Below, piece after piece: positions 14,590-29,600 of a DNA stretch of 64,000 nucleotides. This stretch comes from Dirofilaria immitis (taxonomy: Eukaryota; Nematoda; Chromadorea; Rhabditida; Onchocercidae), in assembly GCA_024305405.1 (NCBI GenBank), contig JAKNDB010000096.1:124001-188000 (forward strand), written 5' to 3'. Made by a program: the position numbers and the translations under genes. The notes under the pieces are model-generated. The model was not told where the DNA came from and searched no databases. It saw only the letters and a program-made list of their open reading frames with translations. Each line of letters opens with the position of its first letter. Position 1 is the first letter of the stretch.

Positions 14590-14834
14590 TCAAGGTCATT
14601 CAAGAATTCATTTCTTAACTTGATAATTCTTGCCAAGAATTCATTTCTTGACTGGTAATTCTCGTCAAGAATTTATATCTTATATTGATAACTCTGGTCA
14701 ATTATTCATTGTGTCGACAATTCTTGCCAAGAGTTTATTTTTTGAATTGATAATTCTCGTCAAGAATTTTATTTCTTGAGTTGGTGATTCTTGCCAAGAA
14801 TTCACTTCTTAAGTTAATAGCTCTGGTCAAGATT
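14590..14834. repeat. Diverged relatives of the 32 bp hairpin unit
   Basis: Six or seven degenerate copies, about 31-36 bp each, after a 490 bp unique gap from the main array. Several (for example at 14645-14671) have the fully complementary pair TTCTTGAC/GTCAAGAA, where the main array has GTTAAGAA. Confidence 0.75.
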
Positions 14835-17604
14835 AACAGTAAAAAAAAGAAGTATTACAATTAGTCCATCAAAATTATCCCTTTTTTTTTATCATTTCCA
14901 AACTTTCGCGCAATCCAGATGGGGTTATCAATCTTTCTGATCTAAAATTTCGCTATCGCATTTTCGTTTATTTCAGTCCTTGACTTTGACATTGATAAGT
15001 TGTATTTATTAGATTGATTGATGACAATAAGATATTTTTAATCATCTTGTTCATATATAAGAGAATAAAAAATAAAATGCTGGCGATTACTAAATAAAGT
15101 TGCAACTACAAATTATTATCAATTAAAACTTGACCGATGTGAGGATGAACTTAACTTTTTGAACTTTTGTTTTTTTTTTTCTTAATATCTAAGGGATGGA
15201 TTTTTTGAACTTTAAAGAGAAATAATATACATTATCTGATATCTTAACTGATAAAGTTCTATATCAGTTGAAATTTCCTTAAGTTTGAATAAATTTCTGG
15301 CTGTAAAATATTTCACAATTATGCAAAATAATTTATCAATGAAATAGCGCTTCTTTTCTTCTATCAAAGTACTTTAGCGCCTTTTCCTTTGATAATGTTT
15401 GATGGATAAGCGATTTTAAGGCACTGATAAAATATATATTTCGCCATTTCTTTCCAATTTCACTTCCTATTCTTAAAGAATTTAAATAAAATTAAAATTG
15501 ATATTTCTTTTGTTTATTATCATTTGAAAATGCATATGAGCAATAAGTAATTTATCATTTAAAATTTTAATATATAATAATAGCTATGATAACAGTTATT
15601 TGATTATTAGTGATAAAATATTCTAAACAAATAGTGAAGCAAGATAGTAACAAATGATAATTAATGATGTTAATGATGATTGGATAAGTTTCATTCAATC
15701 ATAGTTTGAGTTCAGTAAGAATTAGATCGAGAATAATTTATTGATCTATATTTTTGATACCTATTTATAGAATATTAAAATACTAGTCTATCAAAATATT
15801 TCATCGAAAATATCAAAATGTTCCATATATAAGCAACGTCATTTTTATTATAATATTATTAATTATCATCAATAATGATAATAATGATAATATTGAAATT
15901 ATAATAAAAAATTTTAATATAATACTAATTTTAATACATTCTTCATTTTTTGTCCTAAAATTTGTATATGCGTTAATTTCCGTCCTATTATTGAAGAATT
16001 TTTTGAAGGTCAATTTTTTTTTTTTTTGAAAGGTGAAAATTATTCTTCCTTTCTCTTTTGTTATAATGACCTACTTTTTGAACTTTTCAAAGCTGAATGA
16101 TGAATAATGAAAGTTAAACTTTTAAAAAAAATACAACAAATATATATTATATAATTTTCTCGAATAATATTTTTCTTAAATTAAAATCTTCAATTCAAAA
16201 CACATATCATATTCAGTTTATTTTTCTAAGATATACTGAATTATTTTTGAATCAAATATAGCTATTATTAATTATTATGAATATCTCGAAGTTCAAGAAT
16301 CGTATATTTATCGAGAGTAGTAATTAGCAGAAATGATTATTCAAGAGGCAAAAGCAATTCCATAATTTTGTTCTAATAAGTGCTTCTATTTGATTCGAAT
16401 TTGTTCAATATTCAATAGCCAAGACCACTTCATATTAGATTGATTGTAATCTTGCAAATTTTATATTTTATAATTTTCAAATCAACTAAGATATTCAATG
16501 AAGCAAATGAACTTGGCCATGATAATTGTTGAATAGGTTTCATTAGTGCTAATGATCAAAATTATCTATTTAGCTGTATGTGTATTATTGATTAGGTTAG
16601 AATTTCAACTAAAATTTGAAGTATCAATTTTTTCCATAGCATAAATTAAGGCTTTTAAATAATTCAGAAATTAAACTCATGTTTGAATAAATTTAAAATT
16701 TCGAATCAAATATATTTATTTTATTAGACTTCATTTATTTTACATCAATTCACTCTCGCAATTAATTGAAAGTTTTAAAATCTCGAGATAAAATAAATGT
16801 TTAATTTTGAGCCAAAAGCGAATGCCAAACTCATTAACATTTGAATTGATTTACTGATTTAATAGCTTACAAACAAGTTTATTTATTGTAGAATAGATAA
16901 AAATTTTAAGAAAGCAGAAAGAAGTTAAATTTCAAAGAAATTAGTAGAATAAAATTAAACGAATTGATAATAGAAGATGACAGATCATAGTGATAATCAG
17001 ATATGAGGTGAAAATTAAACTAATCATAAAGTTAACGAATGAAATATTTTTAATTTTCATTTGTCACTTTTCATTTAATCAATTTTATTTTATTCCATTT
17101 TTCTATTTTATTCCATTTTATTCTATTTTATTATAATTTCGATTACACCTGTAATTTAAGTGCTAATTCCAACTATATCTCACCTAATTCCTATTTGATA
17201 AATTTTGATAAATTGAAGGAAATTTTGGAAGAAATGTTCCGATGTAGTAATTATCGGCAGTACCAATCTCTAACATTTTTACGTAACAATTCCTTCCTGT
17301 CTTCTCGAAGCAGCTTTAACTGACAGATGTTGTTTACCTTAACAATCTCACCTGTCTTCTTCTTCTTCTTCTTCTTCCTCTCCTTTTCCTCCTACCTCTT
17401 CTTTCCATCTTCATACCGTTCACGGCTAAACTTTTCATTTGTTGTACAAATTTTAAAAGCAATTTCACCCCTTGTTGGCCTTTTCTCCTTTTGCTATCAT
17501 TCCAGTCGGCGACTTTCTTTTGTATTCGCCTAAAAAAAATTTGCTAACTTTTTCGATATCTTCCACATTACTACATTTTTCTATACAATCAACACATATT
17601 ATCA

Positions 17605-17682
17605 AATTGTTCCATTTCCATTTCCATTTTCATTTCCAATTTCCATTTCCAATTTTCAATTCCATTTCCAATTTCATTTTTT
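17605..17682. repeat. (TTTCCA)n-like pyrimidine-rich repeat
   Basis: Irregular TTTCCA/TTTCCAA hexamer and heptamer repeats in the desert; not coding. Confidence 0.7.
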
Positions 17683-19569
17683 TGTAATGATAAAATGTTT
17701 TGTTTTTTATTTTTAATTCATTTCGAATTTTTTTGGTCTATTCTATTCCGACCTATTTCTTAGTTGTTATGATTCCTATCCTATATTATATTATTGTTCG
17801 AGAATAATTTTGAGCATTTCTTCTCAGTTAATAACATTTTGCCTAATATTAAGCGATTGTTTATTATATTTTATTTTATTCATTTCCGTTCCATTTCTCT
17901 ATTTAAATTCGATGATAACTGGTAGGAATGCTTTGCTCTTTCGAATATATTTGAAATTATTATTTCAATTTTTAAATTTATTTCTATTCTTATATCATAT
18001 TATATTCAATTTTACTTATTTCAAGTTTATATCATCTTTTAATTACTTAACTGCTTCAATTAATCTTATCACTTAATTAATCTTATCATCTTGATTACCA
18101 GTAATCTCAATTAGCCTTATCACTTAATGATTTCTATATAATAAAATTTTTTTTTATACCACTAACAATACAGTAATCTGATATAAATTAAGCATTTTCG
18201 AATTGACAATTATGTCTTCAATAGCAAATGATCATATCCTATAATTATTCGTTCAAATTTAAATCTAATATTTATGAAAAATGATGCCATAAGATGATGT
18301 CATCCGGAACTATTGAAATCATTGAAATCATTAATACATCCTATCTTTGAGATGAAAAATTATAATTATCATTTAGAATATTCGGCCATATTATCATCTT
18401 TTTCGATGATGAAATTGATTTATCAATTTCATCTATATAATTATTAGTGATATTTTGACATGATAATTTTACTGTACAAATACAAATAAGGATTAAGAGT
18501 AAATATATATGTGCATTCTTACAAATGAATTATATATTATGCAAGTTAGAAAAAGTTTTTTTTTTTTTTTTTAATGATAATATTAGAAAATTGTAATGAA
18601 ATATTTCCTATAAATTCCGCTTTCAATAACAACGCTTTTTAATTTTATAAAATTTAATTTATGAAAATGATTTTTAAATTACACTAACTTCTCCGTCTCA
18701 TTATTTTCACGGATTTATGATATGTTAGTGTTGTAGGAGGAAAAACAAATTAAAAAAATAGCTGCAAATCGGGACAAAATATTTTCACTTCGGTGACAAA
18801 TTGTTACTTATTTCGTAGACTTATGCCCTAAATTGGGTTGATTTACGACTTGACCCGATGACCTCCATAAGAAACAATGAGTGATGAGGCGATAGTTGGT
18901 GGGATTATGTTTGAATGGGGATAGGTTTTGCTTGTTGTTTTAGTTTTATTTTCGGGATTGCTTTTTTTTTTTATTCTCTTAACTAAACGATAAAATTATT
19001 GTTTTATTATTGCTTTCATCATATTAATTCCGAAATTTTTTTCGTATTTCGATTAATTTTTATTTCTAATATATTCCATATTTCCTAGCATTAACAATTG
19101 CTCATATAAAATTTCATAAAAGTCTCATATATTTCAAATTATTAAATATAATTTTGCAGTTAATTTCCTAGTTTGTCTTTTTTTTCTTGCTGAATATCAA
19201 ATTTTATTTATTTTTAAATTTAATTTAATTCAATTCATAATTTTCATTGTTAACTTCTGTCGATTAGCAAAATTGATTCCGTTAGCCTTATATGAAACGA
19301 TAATTTTATTTTCCTCATTGGACTTATATTATTTATTTACAAATTGTTCATTCATTCTATCTATTTACTGCCTTGTTTACTTAACACCTCAAGTCTTTGT
19401 TTGCTTATTTCTTTGTTCTATTCGATAGAGGAAGTCATCAATGTTCGTAGGATAATTGATAATATGAACATTTCATAGCAAATAATTGATGTGTTTTTGT
19501 AATCAACTTTAAGATGAAAACCATCATCCAATCGGAATTGCATTTCCGATAATTCTTTTCCTTGCTTAC

Positions 19570-19618
19570 CTGATATTCTTCCGACCAATATTCTTCCGTT
19601 TACTTGCTCCATTCTCAT
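19570..19618 (-). other. Doubtful first coding exon
   Basis: On the minus strand an ATG at 19618 opens MRMEQVNGRILVGRIS, followed by a consensus donor (ATATCAG|gtaagc) at 19569. Read on without splicing, the frame stays open to 19418 and is less AT-rich than its flanks. I found no convincing downstream exon to the left and recognise no family. It may be a chance frame. Confidence 0.15.
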
Positions 19619-20528
19619 TCTTTTCTCTTCTCCATCCTTTCATCTACTTCATGTCTTTTTATATGTTCTGCTTATATTTCTCTTTTCGTATTTTCTGATT
19701 GATATTTTTCATTTCATACCATTTATGACCTTCATTTATATAAATACTTGGCACATATTGTGAAGATTTTCCGAAATTTTTATTAATTCATTTTTCAAAA
19801 ATTTATTAGAATGTTCTAGTTTTTTCAAATTTTAGAAATAGTAATCTAATTTGATTGATCTAATCGTTTTTTATTTTATTTTCGTTCTTCTGATCTCTTG
19901 ATATTACTCATAATTCATTCCTTATAATTTCATATCAAAATCAGATAACGATTGCCCACATCTTTTGTTAGATCTTATCGTTTACATGTTTTTAGTTTAA
20001 CTTATTAATTAATCAACTAACTTAAAATATATTTGGAATTTTAGATATGAAATTCAAAGGTAAGTTGTTTTAAGATAAGATTATTCAAATATATAGAGTT
20101 ACTTATTTCCGAAATTGATATACAATATATGGTAAATACTTAATACTTATTCTGGAGTATTTGTTAAATACAGAGATGATTCACTGGTGGCACTTACTTA
20201 ACATAATCTAAAGTACTTTGTAAACATAGAATTAACTAGATGTAAGCAATAATATTTTATGCATAAGAAATACCGGAAGAGAGAGCGAGGTTAATATTAT
20301 CAATGCAAAGAGGATTAGATAAAGCTGTCTGATAAGGGAGAAATTTTACTTTTTTTTTTAAATTTTTGCTTAAAAATTAATTTCAAATAGAATATGATTT
20401 CATGATGAAAAATATTTTATATTCATATCTTTTCACATTTTGTCTCTTTTCGCGCCCATACATAGGCGATAATTATCAGTTGTAATGAAATGTGCATTAT
20501 TTGTTCCACTCAAAGCCTCTTTTTTTCT

Positions 20529-20529
20529 C

Positions 20530-20579
<50 letters not shown>

Positions 20580-20614
20580 TCTTTCTTTATCATCTCATTT
20601 TTGTTTTATTTTAG
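20529..20614 (+). promoter_or_regulatory. CT-rich tract ending in an acceptor before the RhoGEF start exon
   Basis: A (CT)n tract (about 20529-20582) is followed by tgttttattttag at 20602-20614. The next exon has its first in-frame ATG 12 nt later. This is either the 3' end of an intron from an unseen 5' exon or a spliced-leader acceptor, as is common in nematodes. Confidence 0.4.
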
Positions 20615-20625
20615 ATGAATTACGG

Positions 20626-23600
20626 ATGAAACCGCTCAATAAATACTTCTCCGATGCTATCAGCGTATTTCCAAGTTTAGAAGTACATAAATTCTTTCAA
20701 ATTCATGGTATGCATTTCGTATCATATCTGTAATAATTCGAAAGCAAAATTTATGTTAAACAATTATCCTTTGAGCGGAATTTGTCATTATTATATCGAT
20801 GAATGTATTTATGAATCATGAGAGATAGCAGTGAGTTTAAATTAAAGAGAAATGTTACCCTAAATAAACAGCATGTTATCACATTACTAATCTCATATCT
20901 TGATAATGTGGTTTTCCATAGTCTTTAAAAGGCACAGTATTTAGATTTTTATCAAGATTTTAGGATAAGAAGAATTACGACTTTGTTTTCATTGAAATAA
21001 GAAAGATCGAGAAATAGCAGTTATTATAATAATGGGCTTAAATAATAGGGATAGATTTTGAATTAAAATTAAAATCGAAATTGGATGTTATCATAAAATA
21101 CGAGTGATTATTATAGCCTTGAAAGTTGCAAAATATTATTTAGTGAAAAAGATAAAAACAAAGGAGGACAAAGTGATGACAAAAAAATTACAAAACAATA
21201 AAGTAGAAATAAAAGAAGAGAAGAGATTGTTTGTGTTTATACCACTTTTATATATTTGTCTGTCATAGATGAAAAGTGAAACAATCAAATTGCAGGACTT
21301 TGTAAAAACAATCCAAATGATAAACCAGTTATTGAATTACGAATCTCATCGGAGGTGCCTTTCGATCTCTTGCCTTCATTAATTTTTTCAACTTATTCCC
21401 TTTACACCAGGTTTCTTTTTTTATTGAAGATTATGAACTAAATTGAAATTTTGCATTTGACAGTTTAATGAAGAATTATTGATTTTGATAGTTTAGACAA
21501 TAGTAATTTGTATGAAGATAATTACAAAAATTTAATGACCATTCAATTAATAGCCATTGATATATATATATATACATATTTCTTTGTAACAAAATATGAG
21601 TTTTCTGCAGATGTTCGGACAAAAATATACGTTGTACATAATCATTGATGTCCGCGATTGCTCCGAGGAATGTTTCCACTCTTTTCTTCAAACACTGCGA
21701 CAGTCAGCCGTACGTTGCTATTGAAATTAATCTATTTTAATTCATCATATTTTCGAATTACTCCTAATCAAATTCTTTGAAATTTATATTGGGTTCTGCA
21801 ATGTTGAGAAGGACGATGACAGTCGAATTCTTGACCGATTGCCGGTACGCAGTGTGTACTTAAAAGTTTCATACGAACTTAAAATGAACACAATTTTGTC
21901 GAGATTCAAACAGCGGATATTATCGGACTTATATGAACATATATTTTTTTCAGTCATGGCTGGAAGGTACGATTGATTGCATATTATGGGTTACTGAATC
22001 ATCCTTGCATAATATTGAAGCTATCATCAGTGAAGATCTCATCTTATCACGAACTAAGGTAGTTTAGGAATCTTTGAATCATTTTCAGGCGCTAATTTCT
22101 ATATTTCATGAGCTATAATATTATATCTATAATAGTATAAATTGTTACAAGAGATGGAACATAGAATTTAAATTCCAGAATATCGTGGTCGATATTGAGG
22201 GTATTACAAAATATGTTGAAGCGGGCAATTTTTCAACTCATTTGAATGGCTTAATCGATCCAGAAATTACACAGCATTTTCTTCGCATGCGATTTGTTAG
22301 TTCTCGTTGTTTATTCGAATAGAGGTTGTACGAGGCAAAAATATAATCTTGCGAAAAAAAAATAAAAAAAGTTACCATCGAATCATCATGGCTATCGATA
22401 ATGTGATAAAATATCGATCATTAATCTCATTGTAGAAGCATAGCAATTAAGCTGTTTCGTTTCAATTATTGATCGTTTGAATCTTCAAACCTTAGCTAAA
22501 AATTGATCATTTTTTCTTTATATCTCATTAAATGCTTCTTTTTATGTGAAGTTTAATATACATATGTAATATCTATTTGCATATTTATTCAATATCAGCA
22601 AAAATTTTAAGCTTGACGAAATATTGCAGTGTGTGGAAGATTTGTTGAAAAAACGCACAAAACGGCGAAACTTTATATGGGCTTACATGAGTATCTAAAA
22701 CAGTTTGAGGTGCCACAGGATCTTACAACCGCCAATATTGATTTATTGCGGAGACAATGTGCAGAGTATGTATTTTTTTACGTTTGCAAGTCTCTTTGGT
22801 ACACTATTTTCATTGTTTTAAAAACTAACACGGCTACCACGATTCTAGAAATATTAATTTGTTATGTTTTTTCCAGCAAGCCAATTCTTCTTATTATTAA
22901 CAGTCCCTAGATCTTCCTTTATTTCTTTTCTCAAAAAAAAAAGACTAGAATATTGAAAGAAATCCTTAAAATGGAAACTTCAAGAACCAAAGATTTAAAT
23001 TTACAGTAATTGCAATAAAAAATTTTAAGTCATTCTAAATAAGCCATAAATTTCTTTTATTAAACATTTGAATGCGTTGTTCATATTAATATTGTATTTT
23101 ATATATTCTCTTTAAATGATTGCTGATAGTACATGTTAACGTTTTTAAGAATTATTAGATTTTTTAATGTTATAGCTTATATCCCGGATATTAGAATTTT
23201 TGTTTTAGCCTATAGCAACTCTCACAGAAAGGGAAAGTAGAATAGAGTTTCTATCATTCCTAAAACTGGAGTACATAGAAAAAGATCATTAAGTAACTGT
23301 CGAAAGTGACATTATTACTGCTGCTACTGTTATTATCATTGATGCGAGAATTATTGCTTTATTAACAATCATATTGTCTTTTGTATTGAATCGTACTTTT
23401 TTTTTATTGACAGAGATAAGTCTGCTTGTTATACAAATCCTTTATTTCTATACAATGTTTTGCAGATTAAACAATCGATGGAATTCTGTGAAAGACGAAC
23501 CAGATGTGGTATTTTTGTTGCGTTGTGGAGAAGCACTATGTGAAGAACTGAAAACACAATATTACAATCTTCAACATCTTGATTCTTACCTCTTTGCGTA

Positions 23601-26600
23601 TGTTTTGTTTTTGTGTTTTGAAAGCTTTTAGCTTCTCCTTTTTATTTCATTACATCTCCTATCATTTGAAAGTAAGATGTTATAATTTTCCTACATCTAT
23701 TTTCTTGCAAACCATGAACTCCTTTGCTGTTAGTTTCAGCATTTATTATTTTTTTAATTCGAATCCTTTTTATCTTAAAGCGAATATTTTGAGCTATTAT
23801 TTAATTGTCCACATAGTTTAAATTTAAAATGCACATGTTTTCTCTTTGAATTTCATAGATGTCCAGATTTGCAGAAACCTATTTCTTATATATATTTATC
23901 ATGCGAAAAAATTTATTATCCATTTTTTAAAACCACTGCTTGCAAATGGATCTTGCAATATTTGAAGTTTTTATACTTTGCGTCTTTCTGAACATACTTT
24001 ATTGAATTTTTGATTTTGGTCAGACTAATCTTATTGAATGTATATATGAAAATCACGATGCAATATCTGCAAAATATTTAGATTTAACTTTAAATTTTCA
24101 ATTAATGGAATTAATGAAAGTTTTTGTGATTTTTCTTTTCTAGGAAAGGATATATCTCAAACATAGTTGCGTCGCTAACTTTAGATTTACTTGAATTTTT
24201 AGCTAAAAAACATATATTTCACTTATATGTATAGTCAGTACAGTCCGTCATATATTTTGGTAAACAATGTTTTTAGAAACTTTGAACTAGAATTTGATAT
24301 CTCTTTGTTAATATTCATACAGTCCTTATGTCCCCAGTGTAAAATTCTTATATTTCCATTTATTGATTATTTTTTACAGCGATTCAGTAAATCGTGCAAT
24401 ATCAGGTTTCGAAGAAGTTCAAATGGTCATGCAGAGAAGCAATTTAAGCATATCAAGGCGGCTGTATGCTCTTCAGTGTTCAGTAGATGCGATCGAATTT
24501 TTGAAATACATACCAGAGGTCTGTTTCTCAGCTAAGTATACCGACTGAATTTACTTTTTCAGGTTATCGGAAATTATATCTTAACATAGCCATTTTATTT
24601 CAGGAATTCTGCTTTATATTAGTTGAAATCATCCACCAAATTATTTTTCTTTATAGATGACAGAATTTATCAGCAATGAAGTAAATGATTTCGAACAATT
24701 GAAATTAATCAAGATATTCAGTGTTGTGAGGCTGACATCGCAGGTTGCTTTTGATGTGTCGTGCTCAAAAATTTAAGTATAATTTCAGTAATATATCTTT
24801 AGCTGTCTTTTCTGTTCCTTCCTTTTCAATTTTTCTTTCGAAAAATCCAGATATCTCTCGGTAAAATGAAAATCCATTATTGTAGGTTTTAATTAATTTC
24901 TTTTTATTTTAGATCAAACAAGTGGACAGTAAAACCACAGAACTGATAAGACATTTGAATGAAGCTGATAATCGTTTGAAAAAAGTAACACATTTACGAG
25001 AAGAAGGTTCATTTGGAAATGCAGACCGACAAAGAATCACTGATATGCTCGATTCATTCAACTCCTTCTTATCATCTTGTAAACAACGTGTTATGGAAGT
25101 GCGACCTATTGTTCAAGCAGCACTTGACTCCCGTATTCATATTGATCAGGTATTTAATTTTGGTTTTTATTTCGTCTATTATTCTTAGAAAGCTTTTTGA
25201 TTTTATTGAGATATGGCCTTTTGAGGTTTTAGTGATTACTTAATGAAATATTTTATTTTTTTTAATTGCAGTTAAATTCATTATTCTCATTTTTGAAATT
25301 GTGGAAAAATAAGGTTTTTTGAGTACGATGAAGTCACTTATTAATTCAGGTATATAATTGGGCTTTGCTTCATGCCAAAAGAAGTGATGATGAAAAGGAG
25401 AAGGAAATATTAATTTTGAAATATCCATCCATTGCTATTGCTCGTCTCCACGAATATATTGCTATTAGTTCAACTGATTGCACAGTAAGTTTTATCTGGA
25501 TCGTCTATCATTCAAATTTTCAAGTTTCCAAGAAAAATATATTTTGTTTATTAAAGTTTCGTATTATTTCTTATTTTTTATCAAGATTCATATTTCTTAG
25601 TTGAGCAGAGACCATCCAAATTAAATATCTGGTGAAATTCATTTAAATTTTTTACTATTAGATTTTTTTGTAAGTGGAAAGAAAATGTTGGTTTCATTGC
25701 TAGGTTCGACAAGAAATAGAGAAATTACTTTCGGACTGCGAAAAGCAATTATGAGCTTGGATCCTACGCTGAAGATTTGCGATTTACGTTGCCAAATGAG
25801 CGTCAGTTCAAGTCAAGAAAGTGCTGACGGCACTGCGAGTCAAGAAGTTGGAGCTGTCGATTCATGCCTTAGTGGTGAAGCTGATTGTTCCATCATTGAT
25901 TTATCTTTACCAAAAGTCATTATTCTGATTTGTCGGATTCAGTATCCGATACGCCGATGGAGGTTTATTCTGATATGGAAGAAAGTTTCAATGTTGATCT
26001 GCGCAGTGATTTGGATAAAATCGAACATTCTCGGCAGCAAACAAGTCCAGCACCAACGCAATATGAAATTCCGATTTCAAAAGCAACTACTTCAACGGAA
26101 CATCAACAACTGGTTGTTTATTTTATTTCTCATGTTTTTCTTTCCATATATTTCATATTTCGCTTCTTTTAATATTTTTAGCCTATCATTCATATTTTTC
26201 CCTTGTTTATCTTGGATTCCAGTAATTTTACTTATTTGCGATATTGATTGAATCTATTAAAACGCTCAAAACGTGTTAAATATTTGAGATTCTAAAATAA
26301 CCTAGTTTTCTAAGTTATAGATGGAGACAGATTTCTTTGTATACATTTGTTTCTTTAAGCAGAGCATTTAATTTAAAAAAAGGTGTTTTTATATTACTTT
26401 TCTATTTTAGGAACCACAAGAGTTAGAAGAAGTGCGATGGCGTCGTAATTCATGGGCACCATCGGTACATACTGGACCGTTGGAAATCATCGAAGAATCT
26501 GCAATCGGAGCTGCACCTGTTACTCTTAATATGACTAATAAAGTACATTTTATATTCTTTTCGTAGTCTTTTTGCTATTTCTGCTTAGAAATTAATTGAA

Positions 26601-29600
26601 AGTCAATTTATCTCTCTTGTGAAATTATTGCATATAAAATATATTGCTTATTATAATTATGAAAAGCAATGGGATCATCTGATGAATTCTGCAGAATTTT
26701 AAATATTATTCGCTGGAGCTTACAGGATTATCACATGTCAGCAGTGGTCTTATAGACTTTAATATTCCTTTTGCTTTTCATATTTTTAGGTGATCACATC
26801 AATGTCAACAAACACATTACACAAAAGGCTGGACCAGCGTCGCTCCGTTAGTACCGTTCCATTACGCCTACCCAATCCGTTTCTGATAAACGGAGCTGCC
26901 CGACCTGGATCAGCACGATTTGTCGTATCTCAGAAATCACGACGTCCATTGATTAGAACCTCCAGCAGTGATTTTTTGGAAGAGGTAATAGCGAATTTTA
27001 GAAAAATTTCAAGATATCTTCAAATTTCAAATGTCCTTTATCTGTACGGATTTATTTTATAGGATTGTCGCTCAGCTTTAAGTGCTTTCCAGTTTTTGGA
27101 TGATGACTGTTGCACCATTGGTGAATCACCTCAGCCACCTATCACATCAGGTTTCATACTGCATTCTTGTTTTGTTTTGCTCATTCCATAGTGATAATCC
27201 AAAAAAAAATGCTTATTCACACTACGGTTCTTTAGGTCTCTTATCGCATTACTCACATATTTCAGCCACTATAGTGAATCTTCTGCAATATTCTGTGTGA
27301 ATAATTAATGTTCCGGATAAACTGGATTCTTTGCTTTTCCAGCATTCTCAGCTCTGGATTTCTCAATGCGTTCTGAGCAAATAGATATGATCCGAGATTG
27401 GCTAAGCCCAGCAAAGACAAGTGATGCGAATTTCAGAATTGAATGTACTGTTGTACGAGATTTGCTTGATTCGGAAATTGATTATGTCAGTGCGTTAAGA
27501 CTTGTGGTTCAGGTAGGTACATTTACCCATTTGATCTATTCTTGATTTATGCAGATGAAATGTTCTATCTGGTTAACGACATTTTGTATAGCTTTTTCAA
27601 ATAAGTTTGACATTTTGCGTATCGATCAAACATTGAGGAATTTTGAAACATTAAGTTAACTACTTTTGTCAGTATTGCTAGAAATTATTGTTTCATTTGC
27701 AATTCAGGACTTGTTTAGTGCTAATGTCAATTATAAATTCACTGAAGAATGTTATTCTTATTATGTTTAGATGTGAATTATTTTGAAAGATTATGGAAAT
27801 TATGATAAATTCTCTGTTATCCCTTCCAGGATTTCATACCAGAAATGGCTCGAATTGACATTCCGAGCGCGCTTCGTGGAAAAAAGTCATGTATTTTTGG
27901 AAATATCGAGAAACTTTTTCAATTCCACGCTCATTCATTTTTGCCTCAGCTTATCTCACGGTTGAGGTAAACCATTATTCTGCGCGTAATTGTTGGTCAT
28001 ATTTTTAATATATAAAAATATTCGGAAGCCTTTTAATATCTTTCGCTTAAGGTTTCGTTGTGTGGATGAATCGGTTTCAATGACGACTGGACGATTATTT
28101 CTGGATAATCTGAGTTATTTTGAATTGTATGCGCTATACGCGAAAAATAAACCTAGATCCGATCAGTTAATGCGTGAGGCTGGACACAGGTTTTTTAGCT
28201 CTGTACAGGTTGGTAAGATAGTTGTTTTTGTTCTCAGCATAGTGAGTCTTTTTTTCATTTAAAAAAAATATTAATAAAATAAATTTATATACGGTTTTTT
28301 TCCTATTTTTCTTTTAAATTGAGTTTAAGGCTTTTTATTCTTCGAAATACTCTTCTATACTTGTTTTATTCTTTTCTTACTTCAATAAAAATTTTTCAGA
28401 GTATGGCTGATTTGTCACATTTATTAATTAAGCCAATTGAAAGGATAGGTAAATATGCGCTTGCACTTCAGCAACTTCTTAATGCTACACCGCCGAATAA
28501 AGTGGTGCGTCTTTAATAACTTTTTGACAACCTTACCTCTATGTATTTCCCGTGAGAACTTTTATTGTAGTTTCAGAGCAAAATTCGCATTATTTATCTT
28601 TTATTTTTGCGTCTCATAGTTCGTAATTTTTGTTGTGCAAGTATTCAAAGGTTTAAATTCATTTTCACATCCAACTTTAACATTTTTAAAACTTTGTATT
28701 CCAGGAAGTTTTGGAGGTGTTAGAAAAGGTGGCTATGATAGTTGGACAGCAAATTCGTCGTGGTAGTGACTTGTTAGCAATGGACCGAATAAGTTGTTGC
28801 GATTTGAATCTCAAGGAGCAAGGAAATTTGTTACGACATGATACTATGTATGTCACTGAAAAACGTGGCTTGCAGTCTAAGAAACGCGTGAGGAATGTAT
28901 TTCTATTTGAGAATTGTGTTGTCCTTACAAAGCCGAAATTATCACGATCATGGAGAGGAAATACATTTGATGAACTGAAATATAAAAACAGTATACAGGT
29001 TTGCTAATTCTGCCAATGTATTTAATTTTTGTTGCTTATTAAATTGGTAGTTCTATATCATAGTTCTTAGATTACTGTTTGATTATATAGTTCAGTATTT
29101 TATAAATTCATAGTTAATGTTTGAATAGTGGGATTGAATGTGTAATAGTTAAAGATAAATACAAATTATGTTTTTGGTCTGTAATAAATTTAATAAACAT
29201 TTTTACAAACTCTACTCGTCCTTAGGAATCAGTATCAGTTATGATTTTGCAATGAATTTAAAATTAAATTATTTCATTTCAGATGACTGATTGCGGCTTG
29301 ACAGAAATGGTGAAAGATTCGAAAGTTAAATTTGAATTATGGTTCCGAAAACAAAAAAATTCGTTCACTTATATAATGGAGGTTAAACTCTAATAATTTT
29401 CAAGACTTATTGCTTTCTATGCATGGGCTCCTAATAATATTCGGTTGTTCTACCAAAATTTCTAATTTTCTACGAATATTTTTTGAAATAGTGCAGAATA
29501 CAATTGCTTGATTTCGTGTATTTCAGTCACAAACAGCATGCATCCGTGATGCTTGGGTTGAAGATATCCGTAACATTCTTTGGGATCAAGCAATTCGAAG

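Noticed and set aside
18760..18960. Less AT-rich island upstream of the RhoGEF gene as a possible exon
   Set aside because: No frame gives a recognisable protein and no acceptor/donor pair stands out; at most a promoter-proximal element.
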